Positions 27,456-35,959 of a stretch of 64,000 bases of DNA are shown one piece after another. The notes under the pieces are model-generated. The model did no database searches and was not told where the DNA came from. It worked only from the letters and a program-made list of their open reading frames with translations. Source of the stretch: a bacterium (GTDB taxonomy: Bacteria; Arandabacterota; Arandabacteria; Arandabacterales; Arandabacteraceae); NCBI GenBank assembly GCA_029933125.1, contig JAOZOU010000006.1, positions 62,001-126,000 on the forward strand, in the 5' to 3' direction. The stretch's first letter is position 1. Each line of letters begins with the position of its first letter. Made by a program: the position numbers and the translations under genes.

Positions 27456-29291
27456 TTACCTTGACCTCGTCCATCCAAAACTTATCCCTGCTAGATATCT
27501 CCGGCCCGGCATCTCATAGAGGCCAGATTTACCACCGGGTATCTCGACATAAACCTCATATTCCTTGTCAAAAACATTCTTAACAGAAAAGAAAGCACCG
27601 ATACCCTTATGGACTTCCTTCGCGAGCTTGAGATCAACCACTGTATAGTTGGGGATTCTTTGAGCATGATTGTCTTCTGCATAGTACTTGCCTACATACT
27701 CGACATTAACGCTCAGGTTTGTCTTAAGTACCTGCGCAGCTAGATTGACATTGAGCTTATTTCCCGGTCTCCCTCTTGTTTTCTCTTTTGGATCAAGATA
27801 GGAATATGAAAATCTAGCCTCGAAAAGTGGTGAGGGCACAAGTGTTAGGGATGCCTCTACGCCTCGAAAGTCGATGGAGCCGGTGTTTTCGAACCTAAAC
27901 ATGGGTGGTGGATTGTCCTGGTGAACGAGTTCTATGAAATCTGAACCTTTAAGGACAAATCCCGTCAGCGAGGCTGTGGCAATTTCTGCAAGCTTCCTTT
28001 CGATGCCGACCTCATAGTTCCACACAACCTCTGGTGAAAGGTCTTCATTTGAACTGGGGAAAAGATAAAGCTCATTAAGTTGGGGCGAGCGGAATCCTTT
28101 AGAGGCGCTGAGCTTGAGCTGGGTTTGATAATCAGGTTTTACAATGATGCCCGCATGGGGGCTCACTGTCTGGCCTGATATCTCATCAGAATTGAGCCTC
28201 AGGCCAAACGTTGCACTTAGCCATCTCGTAAGATCGGTTCGCGAGAAGAGGTAGCTACCATATTCGGTCTTGCTCCAGCTTCCTTTCGGTTCGCTCAAGC
28301 GGTCACCACTCTGGCGTCTCAGATCTATACCGAAGTCGAGATCCATCCTGCTTCCCAGGTTCCACGCGCTATGAGCCATGACACCTCTTGAGTGATCCTT
28401 GGAATGCCACCCATCTGAGAATTGGTGCTCCCCAAACTCATCATAAAGTTTCAAGGAGAGATCTCCACTTGTGAGGCGATGCCTTACCTCAAGATCGAAA
28501 CTGCCCCTGTGGTAATCATTCCAGATGTCTGAGACGGTGCCCGGTGGATCTGTAGCAAGCGCAGGCTCCTCCTTGTGACCCTCAAAGTATTTGGCGAAGA
28601 AGGTGACCTTTGTTGGTAAGCCCTTGAGGGCTACCTTGGCAGAAACATCGGTCCCTTCGTAGGCTGAGTTGGGAAGATGACCATCACTCTGTCTTCTATC
28701 AATAGCAAGTGTGTAGCCAATGTGCCCGAGGGTTGCCCCATTGAAGAGATGATACTTGGCTGTGGAGAAGCTCCCGTAGGTTGCCTCAGTTTCGACTGTT
28801 GCCCTTGCCGGAGGTGGGGATGTGACTATATTGACAATTCCACCAAGTGCATCAGAGCCATAGAGGACCGAAGCTGGTGCACGGATGATCTCTATCCTTG
28901 AGACATTGCTCAGGGGGAGAGCATGTGTTATTGTGCATCCGAAAAGCCCCATCTTAACAGGATGGCCATCCATTAGGACTGAGAGTCTTCTCCCCATGTT
29001 ACCGAGTCCCCGAATTGAAACATCGGCTCTTCCAAAGTCGCCTGTCCGCTCGACAAAGACACCGGGTAATGATGCAATGGCATCGGTGGCAGAATTGGCA
29101 TCCGAAAGGTCAATCTCACCCCTTCTGATGACATCAATAGAGAGGGGCAGACTTCGATAACCGATTGGTAGCCTTGTTGCCGTGACGACTATCTCGTCCA
29201 GCTGATAGACCTTTAGGCTATCGGCTGCCAGAAGGCTTGTTGCAAGACCGAAGATTGTAAGCAGCGACAGAAAAGAGATTGCTCGTAGCAT
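27456..29291 (-). CDS. TonB-dependent outer-membrane receptor
   Basis: The 611-aa protein has a signal peptide (FLSLLTIFGLATSLLA), a TonB box-like LDEIVVTATR, a plug domain (LPGVFVERTGDFG, SRIEIIRAPASVLYGSDALG) and a 22-strand-type beta-barrel ending in an aromatic/basic C-terminus (FGWTRSR). At this length it resembles the BtuB/ZnuD size class. It starts the operon right after the NikR operator and has AGGAG before its ATG. It ends five bases before the binding-lipoprotein start. Role: outer-membrane uptake of the chelated metal delivered to the periplasmic binding protein. Confidence 0.93.
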   Translation of the reverse strand: MLRAISFLSLLTIFGLATSLLAADSLKVYQLDEIVVTATRLPIGYRSLPLSIDVIRRGEIDLSDANSATDAIASLPGVFVERTGDFGRADVSIRGLGNMGRRLSVLMDGHPVKMGLFGCTITHALPLSNVSRIEIIRAPASVLYGSDALGGIVNIVTSPPPARATVETEATYGSFSTAKYHLFNGATLGHIGYTLAIDRRQSDGHLPNSAYEGTDVSAKVALKGLPTKVTFFAKYFEGHKEEPALATDPPGTVSDIWNDYHRGSFDLEVRHRLTSGDLSLKLYDEFGEHQFSDGWHSKDHSRGVMAHSAWNLGSRMDLDFGIDLRRQSGDRLSEPKGSWSKTEYGSYLFSRTDLTRWLSATFGLRLNSDEISGQTVSPHAGIIVKPDYQTQLKLSASKGFRSPQLNELYLFPSSNEDLSPEVVWNYEVGIERKLAEIATASLTGFVLKGSDFIELVHQDNPPPMFRFENTGSIDFRGVEASLTLVPSPLFEARFSYSYLDPKEKTRGRPGNKLNVNLAAQVLKTNLSVNVEYVGKYYAEDNHAQRIPNYTVVDLKLAKEVHKGIGAFFSVKNVFDKEYEVYVEIPGGKSGLYEMPGRRYLAGISFGWTRSR

Positions 29292-29329
29292 CGTTTGCTC
29301 CTTTCTTGGGTTGTCTGTGAGCTGCGTGG

Positions 29330-29361
29330 GTAATACTAATCTGAAAATCGTAATACTGCAA
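29330..29361 (-). promoter_or_regulatory. Metal-uptake operon promoter with superimposed NikR-type operator
   Basis: On the minus strand, -35 TTGCAG (29361-29356) and -10 TAGTAT (29338-29333) are exactly 17 bases apart. Two identical GTAATAC words (29330-29336 and 29350-29356), each nearly self-palindromic, are separated by 13 bases and sit on the two promoter elements. This layout matches the NikR operator form I recall from other bacteria (GTGTTAC-N13/14-GTAACAC). Nickel-loaded NikR would block RNA polymerase here (inference). Confidence 0.65.
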
Positions 29362-29391
29362 GGGAAAAATTGGGATTGGTTTAGCAGGAAT

Positions 29392-29811
29392 CTACAGAAG
29401 TGCTTTGCCAGTTGAGGTTGTTATGAGGCGGCCGTGTTTCACTCCTGTTGTTGATATCAAGGAATTCGCTATCTTGGTTATCTTGCGGGAGCGCCCTCTG
29501 ACTATCACGACCTCAAGGCAGTTGTGATGATCAAGGTGGATATGGGTTGTTGATACTATTTCCTTAAGGAACTTGTGCTGGATATTAGTGAGTCTATCGG
29601 TGAGCTCGCGCCTGTGATGATCGTAAACAAGTGTGATGATGCCGACGACTTCAGCTTTTGGATCTTGCCATTCCTCTTCGACGATCTTGCCTCTTATAAG
29701 GTCTCTAATAGCTTCGGAACGTGTTTGGTAGCCCGTTTTTTGAAGGAACTTGTCAAATGCCTTAAGGAGTTGGGTTTCTATAGAAACGCTAAATCTTTCA
29801 ACCTTCTCCAT
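29392..29811 (-). CDS. nikR: Nickel-responsive regulator NikR
   Basis: The protein is 139 aa when started at the ATG at 29811, which has GGGAGGG just upstream; the track ORF adds 23 residues without support. The N-terminus is a ribbon-helix-helix (ERFSVSIETQLLKAFDKFL). The C-terminal ACT-like domain holds the four nickel ligands of the family: the His in YDHHRRELTDRL and the H-x-H...C cluster in HIHLDHHNCLEVVIVRG. The regulator is therefore expected to bind nickel normally. It lies about 100 bases upstream of the TonB receptor gene in the same direction. Confidence 0.93.
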   Translation of the reverse strand: MEKVERFSVSIETQLLKAFDKFLQKTGYQTRSEAIRDLIRGKIVEEEWQDPKAEVVGIITLVYDHHRRELTDRLTNIQHKFLKEIVSTTHIHLDHHNCLEVVIVRGRSRKITKIANSLISTTGVKHGRLITTSTGKALL

Positions 29812-30086
29812 AATCCCTCCCCACTTGCCGTTGCGGCGGTCTCTCAATGTCAATCTATCAAAGAGGGATCGTGAGTTCAATGCAAATGGCTTGTATTGGC
29901 ACAGATAGGATCTTTGCCCATCAGGGTGAGTGCTCGAAAAGCTTCCTGTGGCAGCACCAAGGATACGGAAACGTCTTGAACGCTTCGCTTATTGCTAAAA
30001 TATCCTCATCAGCAAGATATCCCCTCTCAGGGCTGAGCTAAGATATGTACCTGCTGATAGTGCCACTCAGTATTGCTGATGATGGC

Positions 30087-30109
30087 AAAAAAGGGTAGCA
30101 AGTGCCCTT
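30087..30109 (-). terminator. Hairpin with T-run, candidate minus-strand intrinsic terminator
   Basis: Read on the minus strand, AAGGGCA-CTTGC-TACCCTT forms a 7-bp stem (one wobble) followed directly by a run of Ts. It lies between divergent genes, where no minus-strand transcript is annotated upstream. It may end a small antisense or leader RNA. Confidence 0.35.
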
Positions 30110-30147
30110 GGAGTGAAGCGAACCCAATCGCTTCTGAATTTCCACAG

Positions 30148-30175
30148 TTGACCGCTCTCATATCCAATCTATATC
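30148..30175 (+). promoter_or_regulatory. Candidate phoB promoter
   Basis: TTGACC (30148-30153) and TATATC (30170-30175) are 16 bases apart, about 75 bases before the phoB ATG. No Pho box repeat is evident here. Confidence 0.4.
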
Positions 30176-30247
30176 ATGTAAGCTGAAGGAAGCATACGGA
30201 ATCAGTGCCGCACGATTCTTGCCGCAGCTTCGCACTGAGGAGGCAAG

Positions 30248-30940
30248 ATGCAGATTTCTGGCTCCGACCCCAGGGTCGTGGCGGTGGTTGACGATGAGGC
30301 TGACATAGTCGAGCTTGTCTCGGTGAGCCTTAAGAAGGCAGGCTTCAGCGTTAGAGGATTCCCCGATGCCTCGAGTTTCCTTCGCTACATCAAGTCACAA
30401 CTGCCCGAGCTTGTGATTCTTGACCTCATGCTTCCAGATATGGACGGGCTTGAGATCTGCAGAATGCTGAGGGGTGGTCGAAGGACAGCAGCCTTGCCTA
30501 TCATAATGCTTACAGCAAGAGCTGAGGAGGCGGACAGAATTGTTGGCCTCGAACTTGGTGCAGACGATTACATAGTTAAGCCTTTCTCGCCACGCGAACT
30601 TGTTGCAAGGGTAAAAGCTGTCCTGCGTAGATACGCTCCTCAGGGTGAGAAGCCAACAATAACTTTTGGCACGCTTGAGATGCAGCTCAAGTCCTTTGAG
30701 GCTACATTGAACGGTAAGCCTCTTGATCTCACTCCAACAGAGTTTCGAATTCTTTGCCTTCTTGCTGGCAATCGGGGAAGGGTGTTTACACGAGGTGAAA
30801 TACTTGACCACCTCTGGGGTGACGAAAAAGCGGTGATTGATCGTACCATCGATGTTCACATAAGGCATCTGCGCAAGAAGCTTGGCAGGCTAGGCAGCCG
30901 CATCAGAAACGTAAGGGGCGTCGGCTACAAGATCGAATGA
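30248..30940 (+). CDS. phoB: Phosphate regulon response regulator PhoB
   Basis: The 230-aa OmpR-class regulator has a receiver domain with the acidic pair in VVDDEAD, the phospho-acceptor Asp in LVILDLMLPDMDGLE (about residue 61) and the Lys in YIVKPFSPREL. A winged helix follows (LTPTEFRILCLLAGNRGRVFTR, DRTIDVHIRHLRKKLG). GGAGG four bases before the ATG makes the start certain. The first bases of the gene, coding MQISGSDP, match the dispersed 23-bp repeat found elsewhere in the window (21 of 23 bases). The gene overlaps phoR by four bases. Role: activates pst genes under phosphate limitation. Confidence 0.95.
   Translation: MQISGSDPRVVAVVDDEADIVELVSVSLKKAGFSVRGFPDASSFLRYIKSQLPELVILDLMLPDMDGLEICRMLRGGRRTAALPIIMLTARAEEADRIVGLELGADDYIVKPFSPRELVARVKAVLRRYAPQGEKPTITFGTLEMQLKSFEATLNGKPLDLTPTEFRILCLLAGNRGRVFTRGEILDHLWGDEKAVIDRTIDVHIRHLRKKLGRLGSRIRNVRGVGYKIE
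30249..30271 (-). repeat. Dispersed 23-bp repeat copy forming the start of phoB
   Basis: It matches the copy at 55553-55575 at 21 of 23 positions (core GGCTCCGACCCC). It begins at the second base of the phoB ATG, so the repeat appears to provide the translation start and first seven codons. Confidence 0.6.
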
Positions 30941-32685
30941 TGAATCTGTCAACTTTCACAAGAATCTTCATTGGTTTTGTAATCCTTATTCTTATAGTTG
31001 TAGGATTGGTTACTATCTTTTCTCTAAAGATCGTAGAGGATCGCTATATAGGGGTGCTTACAAGCCATCTTGAGGATCTTGCCCTCGGAATCAAGCCTCT
31101 TGTTGTTCAGCACTTCGGTGGGGAACCAACAAGGATCGATTCAATCGTCAAAGAGATGAGTTCCGGCATAAGAGCAAGGCTTACACTTGTTGATGCTCAG
31201 GGCAACGTGCTTGCGGATTCAGATCAACCTCCTGAGAAAGTAGCTAATCAGGGGATGCGTCCCGAAATCATGAAAGCTCTATCCGGCCACGTTGGAATAG
31301 CAAAGAGCTATAATGGGACACTTGAGCAAGATATGCTTTATGTTGCAGTTCCTGTAAGAAAGGGTGGTATGGTTGCTGGAGCCATCAGAAGTGCAATGTC
31401 ATTTGAAGAGCTTGACGTGCTTCTGGGTGAGATAAGAGGGAGGGTAGCAGTAATAGCGATCTCGGTTGCAGCTATCGCAATTGGTGTGTCGTTCTTCATT
31501 TCACAAACACTCACCCGACCACTTAAAGATCTGAAGGCTGCAGCTACAAATATTAGTCTCGGTAATCTTGATACGCATGTTCTTCTCAAAGGGGGAACGG
31601 AGCTCAAAGCCCTTGCAGACAGTTTCAATTGCATGGTTGACGAGATAAGAAAGCTATTTGAAGATATGACAGCCCGGAGATCTGAGCTTGGCAGTGTTTT
31701 TGCATCAGTAGAGGATGGGATCGTTATCATCAGCGGTGACGGCAAGATACTTCGCTTCAACCCAGCCTTTGCAAAAATTGTCGACCGAGATGATATTGAA
31801 GGACGTTACTACTGGGAGGTCTTGCAATATCCTGATCTTGCAAGTCTTCTAAACGAGGCAAAGGCTACTGGAGCAATGGAAAGCCGCACCATCAAGCATA
31901 GCGGACGTGTCTATACTGTAAGCGCCAGATGGCTTGATGAGACCCAGGGTGCGCTTCTTGTTTTTCATGATGTGACCGATGCTCACAGGTTGGCTCGTCT
32001 AAAGAAGGAGCTTGTGGAGAACGTCTCGCATGAGCTTCGTACGCCTCTTACTGCCCTCAAAGGCTTTCTTGAGACTCTTGAGGATGAGGTCTCAGCCTCA
32101 GGGAAGCAGTATCTTGAGATTGCGCAGCGGCATGCTCAGAGGCTTACATCCCTGGTGAATGATCTCCTCACACTTTCTCATCTCGAAGATGCTTCTGCGA
32201 AGCTTAGGTGCGAGATTTTTGACTTACGCGATCTCATCGAGGAAGTGGCAAGGAGTTTTGAGGTAGGTGCCAAGGCCAAAGGGCTTAAGCTCTTGGTTGA
32301 GAAACCTGAGGATGCTGTTGTGATCAATGCCGATCGATTGAGGCTCGAGCAGCTCCTCGTTAATCTTCTTTCAAATGCTTTGCAATACACAGACGAAGGA
32401 AGTATCATGTTGAGACTCGAAGGAAGTCCTAACGAAGCTACACTCATAGTTTCGGATACCGGGATAGGCATTTCCGAAGAACATCTTCCCCACATCTTTG
32501 AGCGTTTCTACGTCGTAGATCGCTCCCGCTCAAGGATTGCTGGTGGTACTGGGCTTGGGCTTGCTATTGTCAAGCACATCGTGCTTCTGCACAATGGTAG
32601 AATTGATGTAGCAAGCAAGGTGGGGGAGGGTACGACCTTCAAAGTGGGATTACCGCTTGGCGAGAAGCCTTTAACAAGAAATTAA
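30937..32685 (+). CDS. phoR: Phosphate regulon sensor histidine kinase PhoR
   Basis: The 582-aa membrane kinase has transmembrane helices near residues 8-30 and 165-190 enclosing a periplasmic domain. HAMP (about 190-240), PAS (about 250-345), HisKA with NVSHELRTPLTALKGF, and a HATPase domain with N box (NLLSNALQYTD), G1 (DTGIGIS) and G2 (GGTGLGLAIVKH) follow. Unlike E. coli PhoR it has a real periplasmic sensor domain, as in the Firmicute/FCB type. It starts inside the end of phoB. Its last codons carry the Pho box for pstS. Confidence 0.94.
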   Translation: MMNLSTFTRIFIGFVILILIVVGLVTIFSLKIVEDRYIGVLTSHLEDLALGIKPLVVQHFGGEPTRIDSIVKEMSSGIRARLTLVDAQGNVLADSDQPPEKVANQGMRPEIMKALSGHVGIAKSYNGTLEQDMLYVAVPVRKGGMVAGAIRSAMSFEELDVLLGEIRGRVAVIAISVAAIAIGVSFFISQTLTRPLKDLKAAATNISLGNLDTHVLLKGGTELKALADSFNCMVDEIRKLFEDMTARRSELGSVFASVEDGIVIISGDGKILRFNPAFAKIVDRDDIEGRYYWEVLQYPDLASLLNEAKATGAMESRTIKHSGRVYTVSARWLDETQGALLVFHDVTDAHRLARLKKELVENVSHELRTPLTALKGFLETLEDEVSASGKQYLEIAQRHAQRLTSLVNDLLTLSHLEDASAKLRCEIFDLRDLIEEVARSFEVGAKAKGLKLLVEKPEDAVVINADRLRLEQLLVNLLSNALQYTDEGSIMLRLEGSPNEATLIVSDTGIGISEEHLPHIFERFYVVDRSRSRIAGGTGLGLAIVKHIVLLHNGRIDVASKVGEGTTFKVGLPLGEKPLTRN

Positions 32686-32700
32686 CACTCCGTTTATACT
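32671..32700 (+). promoter_or_regulatory. Pho box and -10 element of the pst promoter, inside the 3' end of phoR
   Basis: TTAACA (32671-32676) and TTAACA (32682-32687) are direct repeats with an 11-bp period (5-base spacer), the form of PhoB/PhoP half-sites. TATACT (32695-32700) sits eight bases downstream as a -10, so the Pho box takes the place of the -35 element. The repeats encode the final phoR codons and stop. Confidence 0.65.
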
Positions 32701-32850
32701 GGCTTAGCTTTAAAGGAATAGGATGACGACGGGATACGGTGTTTCGCGCAATCGTTGGATGTGACTCAATGATAGGACTTCGACTTGGAGCGAGTTCTTG
32801 GGTATAGGTGAATGCTCTTTGATTCCATGTGATAGGGGAGGAGAGACACA

Positions 32851-33900
32851 ATGAAGTTTGTTCTCGGCGTGGCTTTAGGCGCTAGCTTGTTCGTAGCCGT
32901 TGGCATTGCACAGGTCTTTGCCTTTCAAGATGAGCTTGTCGGGGCAGGTGCAACTTTCCCTTATCCACTATATTCCAAGATGTTCGATGCCTATTATCAG
33001 CAATACGGCGTACGCATAAACTATCAGGCTATTGGCTCTGGAGGTGGTATCCGTCAGCTTATGGCAAGGACGGTGGACTTCGGTGCAACGGATGCAATCG
33101 TCAGCGATAAAGAGATGAAGTCGATGCCCGCAGAGATTGTCCACGTGCCTACGTGTGTCGGGGCAGTGGTCATTACATACAATCTTGCTGGCAAGGATAG
33201 TCTCAGGCTTGAACCAGATGTACTTGCAGATATTTTCATGGGAAAGATAACCAGCTGGAGTGATCCGAGAATCAAGGCAACGAACCCCAATCTGCACCTC
33301 CCTCAAATGCCTATAGTCGTTGTACACCGCTCCGATGGAAGTGGCACAACGGCGATATTCAGCGACTACCTCAGTAAGGTAAGTGACGCCTGGCGCAAGA
33401 AAGTTGGCAGAGGCAAATCACTTAGCTGGCCATGTGGCTTGGGTGCAAAGGGTAATGCAGGTGTTGCTGGCCTTATCGGACAGATACCCGGTTCCATTGG
33501 CTACGTGGAGCTCTCTTACGCTCGACAGAATAAAATGCCTGTGGCAGCTATAAGGAATAGCTCGGGCAGTTTCATATTTCCATCGATTGAATCCGTCAGT
33601 GTCGCTGCCAATATTGACTTACCTGACGATACTCGCATTTCAATAACAGATACCCCAGCCAAGTTGGGCTATCCCATAAGTGGATTTACGTGGCTCATTG
33701 TTTTCAGGGAGCAGGCATATGGTGATCGTCCAAGGGCAAGGGCATATAGGCTTGCAAGGCTTATCTGGTGGATGCTGCACGAGGGACAGCGTTTCTGTAC
33801 ACCTCTCGACTACGCTCCACTTCCTCAAGGGGCACTTGGAAAAGCTGAGAAAATTGTGAAGTCAATTGTATTCAAGGGCGAACCTTTGCTCAAGCAGTAG
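32851..33900 (+). CDS. pstS: Phosphate ABC transporter substrate-binding protein PstS
   Basis: The 349-aa periplasmic protein has a signal peptide (LGASLFVAVGIAQVFA) and the phosphate-binding loops of PstS: GAGATFPYPLY, NYQAIGSGGGIRQL, DFGATDA and HRSDGSGTTAIF. GGGGAGG precedes the ATG. The promoter and Pho box are about 150 bases upstream. A gap of about 250 bases separates it from pstC, allowing higher expression of the binding protein than of the channel. Confidence 0.96.
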   Translation: MKFVLGVALGASLFVAVGIAQVFAFQDELVGAGATFPYPLYSKMFDAYYQQYGVRINYQAIGSGGGIRQLMARTVDFGATDAIVSDKEMKSMPAEIVHVPTCVGAVVITYNLAGKDSLRLEPDVLADIFMGKITSWSDPRIKATNPNLHLPQMPIVVVHRSDGSGTTAIFSDYLSKVSDAWRKKVGRGKSLSWPCGLGAKGNAGVAGLIGQIPGSIGYVELSYARQNKMPVAAIRNSSGSFIFPSIESVSVAANIDLPDDTRISITDTPAKLGYPISGFTWLIVFREQAYGDRPRARAYRLARLIWWMLHEGQRFCTPLDYAPLPQGALGKAEKIVKSIVFKGEPLLKQ

Positions 33901-33986
33901 GTGCTCTGATTGTGAAGACCAAAACACTGGTGGTTCTTGTCTGCACAGACTTTTGGCAAGTTCACGGAGGCAGAGACCGTTGTGCC

Positions 33987-34016
33987 TTGACAGGTATACG
34001 AAACGATTTCGATTAT
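33987..34016 (+). promoter_or_regulatory. Possible internal promoter before pstC
   Basis: A perfect TTGACA (33987-33992) is followed 18 bases later by GATTAT (34011-34016), within the gap between pstS and pstC. A CGAAA/TTTCG inverted repeat lies in the spacer. Confidence 0.35.
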
Positions 34017-34151
34017 AGTGTAAATCTTTGCGATCGCCCAAGAGTAGCGTTGCCGACTTCCCCTGTGCGAGAGCTTCATTCGCAAGAGCCTTGAAGATCG
34101 ACCTCCGTCAAAGTGGACTGGCCAGGGTCACTGCTTACAGAAGGCGAAGAG

Positions 34152-35111
34152 ATGGGACAAGCAAATGGCCTGAGCAGACATCTGGCTAATGCGTACCCAG
34201 GGGGGATCTTGCAATTCCTGAATCGCAACACACGAGCAATCGGTTTGGGTGATCGTGTCTTCACTAAGGCTATTCTTGTGTGTGGCATTGCAATTGTCGT
34301 ACTTCTGCTTGGCATCTTCGTGACTCTCATGATTGAATCTCTGCCAGCAATAAGAGCATTCGGGATAGGTTTCATTGGCAGTAAGAATTGGGACCCCGTT
34401 GCTGGCGCCTTTGGAGGTCTTCCCTTCCTTGTTGGCACCCTCATAACTTCGCTTCTGGCTCTGGGCCTTGCTGTTCCCTTTGCAGTATCGATTGCTATCC
34501 TTCTCGGTGAATACTGGAAACGCGGACCACATGCTGGTCTTCTGAGAAGTGCGGTGGATCTGCTGGCAGGAATTCCATCCGTCATCTATGGTTTCTGGGG
34601 GCTTATGGTGCTCGTTCCCCTAGTCAGAACATTTGAATTAAAGATCCATGTGGCCCCCTACGGGGTGGGCATTTTTACTGCATCAATTGTCCTGGCAGTG
34701 ATGATCATACCCTATGCCGCTGCTCTCGGACGTGAGGTTATTGAGCTCGTTCCGGCAGATCTCAAGGAGGCTGCCTATTCCATGGGAGCTACTCGCTCTG
34801 AGGTTGTACGGCGCGTTATACTCCCCCATGCCAGTTCTGGTATCCTTGCCGGAATATTGCTCGCACTCGGGAGGGCAGTTGGCGAGACGATGGCTGTGAC
34901 CATGGTCATAGGCAATTCCAACTTTCTTCCCAAAAGCATCTTTAGCCCAGCCAACACTATGGCGAGCGTTATAGCCAATGAATTCACTGAGGCAACCGAT
35001 GAAATACATCTTGCAAGCCTTGTGGAAATTGGTCTCCTTCTCTTTGCGGTCACTATTGTCATCAACATAGTCGGAAGGTACATAATTCATAGAGCTAGTG
35101 TAGAGGCATAA
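34152..35111 (+). CDS. pstC: Phosphate ABC transporter permease PstC
   Basis: The protein is about 319 aa. The ATG at 34152 with AAGG upstream is preferred over the GTG at 34113. It has six transmembrane helices and the MetI-type coupling motif (EAAYSMGATRSEVVRRVILPHA), followed by GRAVGETMAVTMVIGN. Its stop overlaps the pstA ATG (TAATG). Confidence 0.94.
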   Translation: MGQANGLSRHLANAYPGGILQFLNRNTRAIGLGDRVFTKAILVCGIAIVVLLLGIFVTLMIESLPAIRAFGIGFIGSKNWDPVAGAFGGLPFLVGTLITSLLALGLAVPFAVSIAILLGEYWKRGPHAGLLRSAVDLLAGIPSVIYGFWGLMVLVPLVRTFELKIHVAPYGVGIFTASIVLAVMIIPYAAALGREVIELVPADLKEAAYSMGATRSEVVRRVILPHASSGILAGILLALGRAVGETMAVTMVIGNSNFLPKSIFSPANTMASVIANEFTEATDEIHLASLVEIGLLLFAVTIVINIVGRYIIHRASVEA

Positions 35112-35959
35112 TGAAAGAGAAGAGCTTAAGTGGCAGAATCATGAGTGACAAGATGTTTATCACTGGCATCAGTATACTCTCCTTCCTTGTTCTTGTGCCA
35201 CTCATATTGATACTCATCTACATCGTTCGCAACGGAATCTCCGTGGTAAACTGGAAGTTTCTCGTGAGTCTTCCCAGACCTGTTGGTGAGCCTGGTGGTG
35301 GCATATCGAACGCACTCGTTGGAACTGCCATTCTCATAGGCCTTGCCTGTGTGGTGTCTGTACCCCTCGGCATTGCCTCAGGCATTTTCCTGTCAGAGCA
35401 AAGGAGGTCGAAATTTGCGTATGTTGTCAGGCTTTTCACTGAGGTTCTTCAAGGCATACCATCAATCGTCATCGGTATTATTGCATATCTCTGGATTGTG
35501 AAACAGCTTGGAGGCTTCTCGGCACTTTCAGGTGGAATCGCTCTGGGTATTATGATGTTACCCGTTGTAATTCGTTCAACAGAGGAAACGCTCAAACTCA
35601 TTCCTCACAGTTTGAGGGAGGCATCACTTGCACTTGGAGTTCCTTACTATCGCACAGTTCTCAAGGTACTCCTGCCTGCAGCACTTGGAGGCATAACGAC
35701 TGGCATAATCCTGAGCATCGCTCGCATAGCCGGGGAAACAGCACCTCTGCTCTTTACGGTCTTTGGAAGTCCATTCATGGAGACTAACATATTCAAGCCG
35801 GTCAATTCACTTCCTCTCTTGATATTCAACTATGCGACAAGTCCCTATCCCGAGTGGCATTCACTTGCATGGGGAGCTTCATTTGTACTCGTTGTATTTG
35901 TGCTTGGGATGAATCTTCTTTCGAAGCTGGTGGCATCGAAATGGAAAGTGAGATATTAA
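35111..35959 (+). CDS. pstA: Phosphate ABC transporter permease PstA
   Basis: The 282-aa protein has six transmembrane helices, the coupling loop [20 protein letters not shown] and the family motif [16 protein letters not shown]. It overlaps pstC by one base and pstB by 19 bases, so the three genes are translationally coupled. Confidence 0.95.
   Translation: MKEKSLSGRIMSDKMFITGISILSFLVLVPLILILIYIVRNGISVVNWKFLVSLPRPVGEPGGGISNALVGTAILIGLACVVSVPLGIASGIFLSEQRRSKFAYVVRLFTEVLQGIPSIVIGIIAYLWIVKQLGGFSALSGGIALGIMMLPVVIRSTEETLKLIPHSLREASLALGVPYYRTVLKVLLPAALGGITTGIILSIARIAGETAPLLFTVFGSPFMETNIFKPVNSLPLLIFNYATSPYPEWHSLAWGASFVLVVFVLGMNLLSKLVASKWKVRY

Larger units (their letters stand above)
29812..30247. 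other. Divergent region between nikR and phoB, about 435 bases
   Basis: No gene is evident. It holds a phoB promoter candidate, a hairpin with a T-run reading leftwards, and a short purine-rich leader. The repeat-derived phoB start follows at the right edge. Confidence 0.4.
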
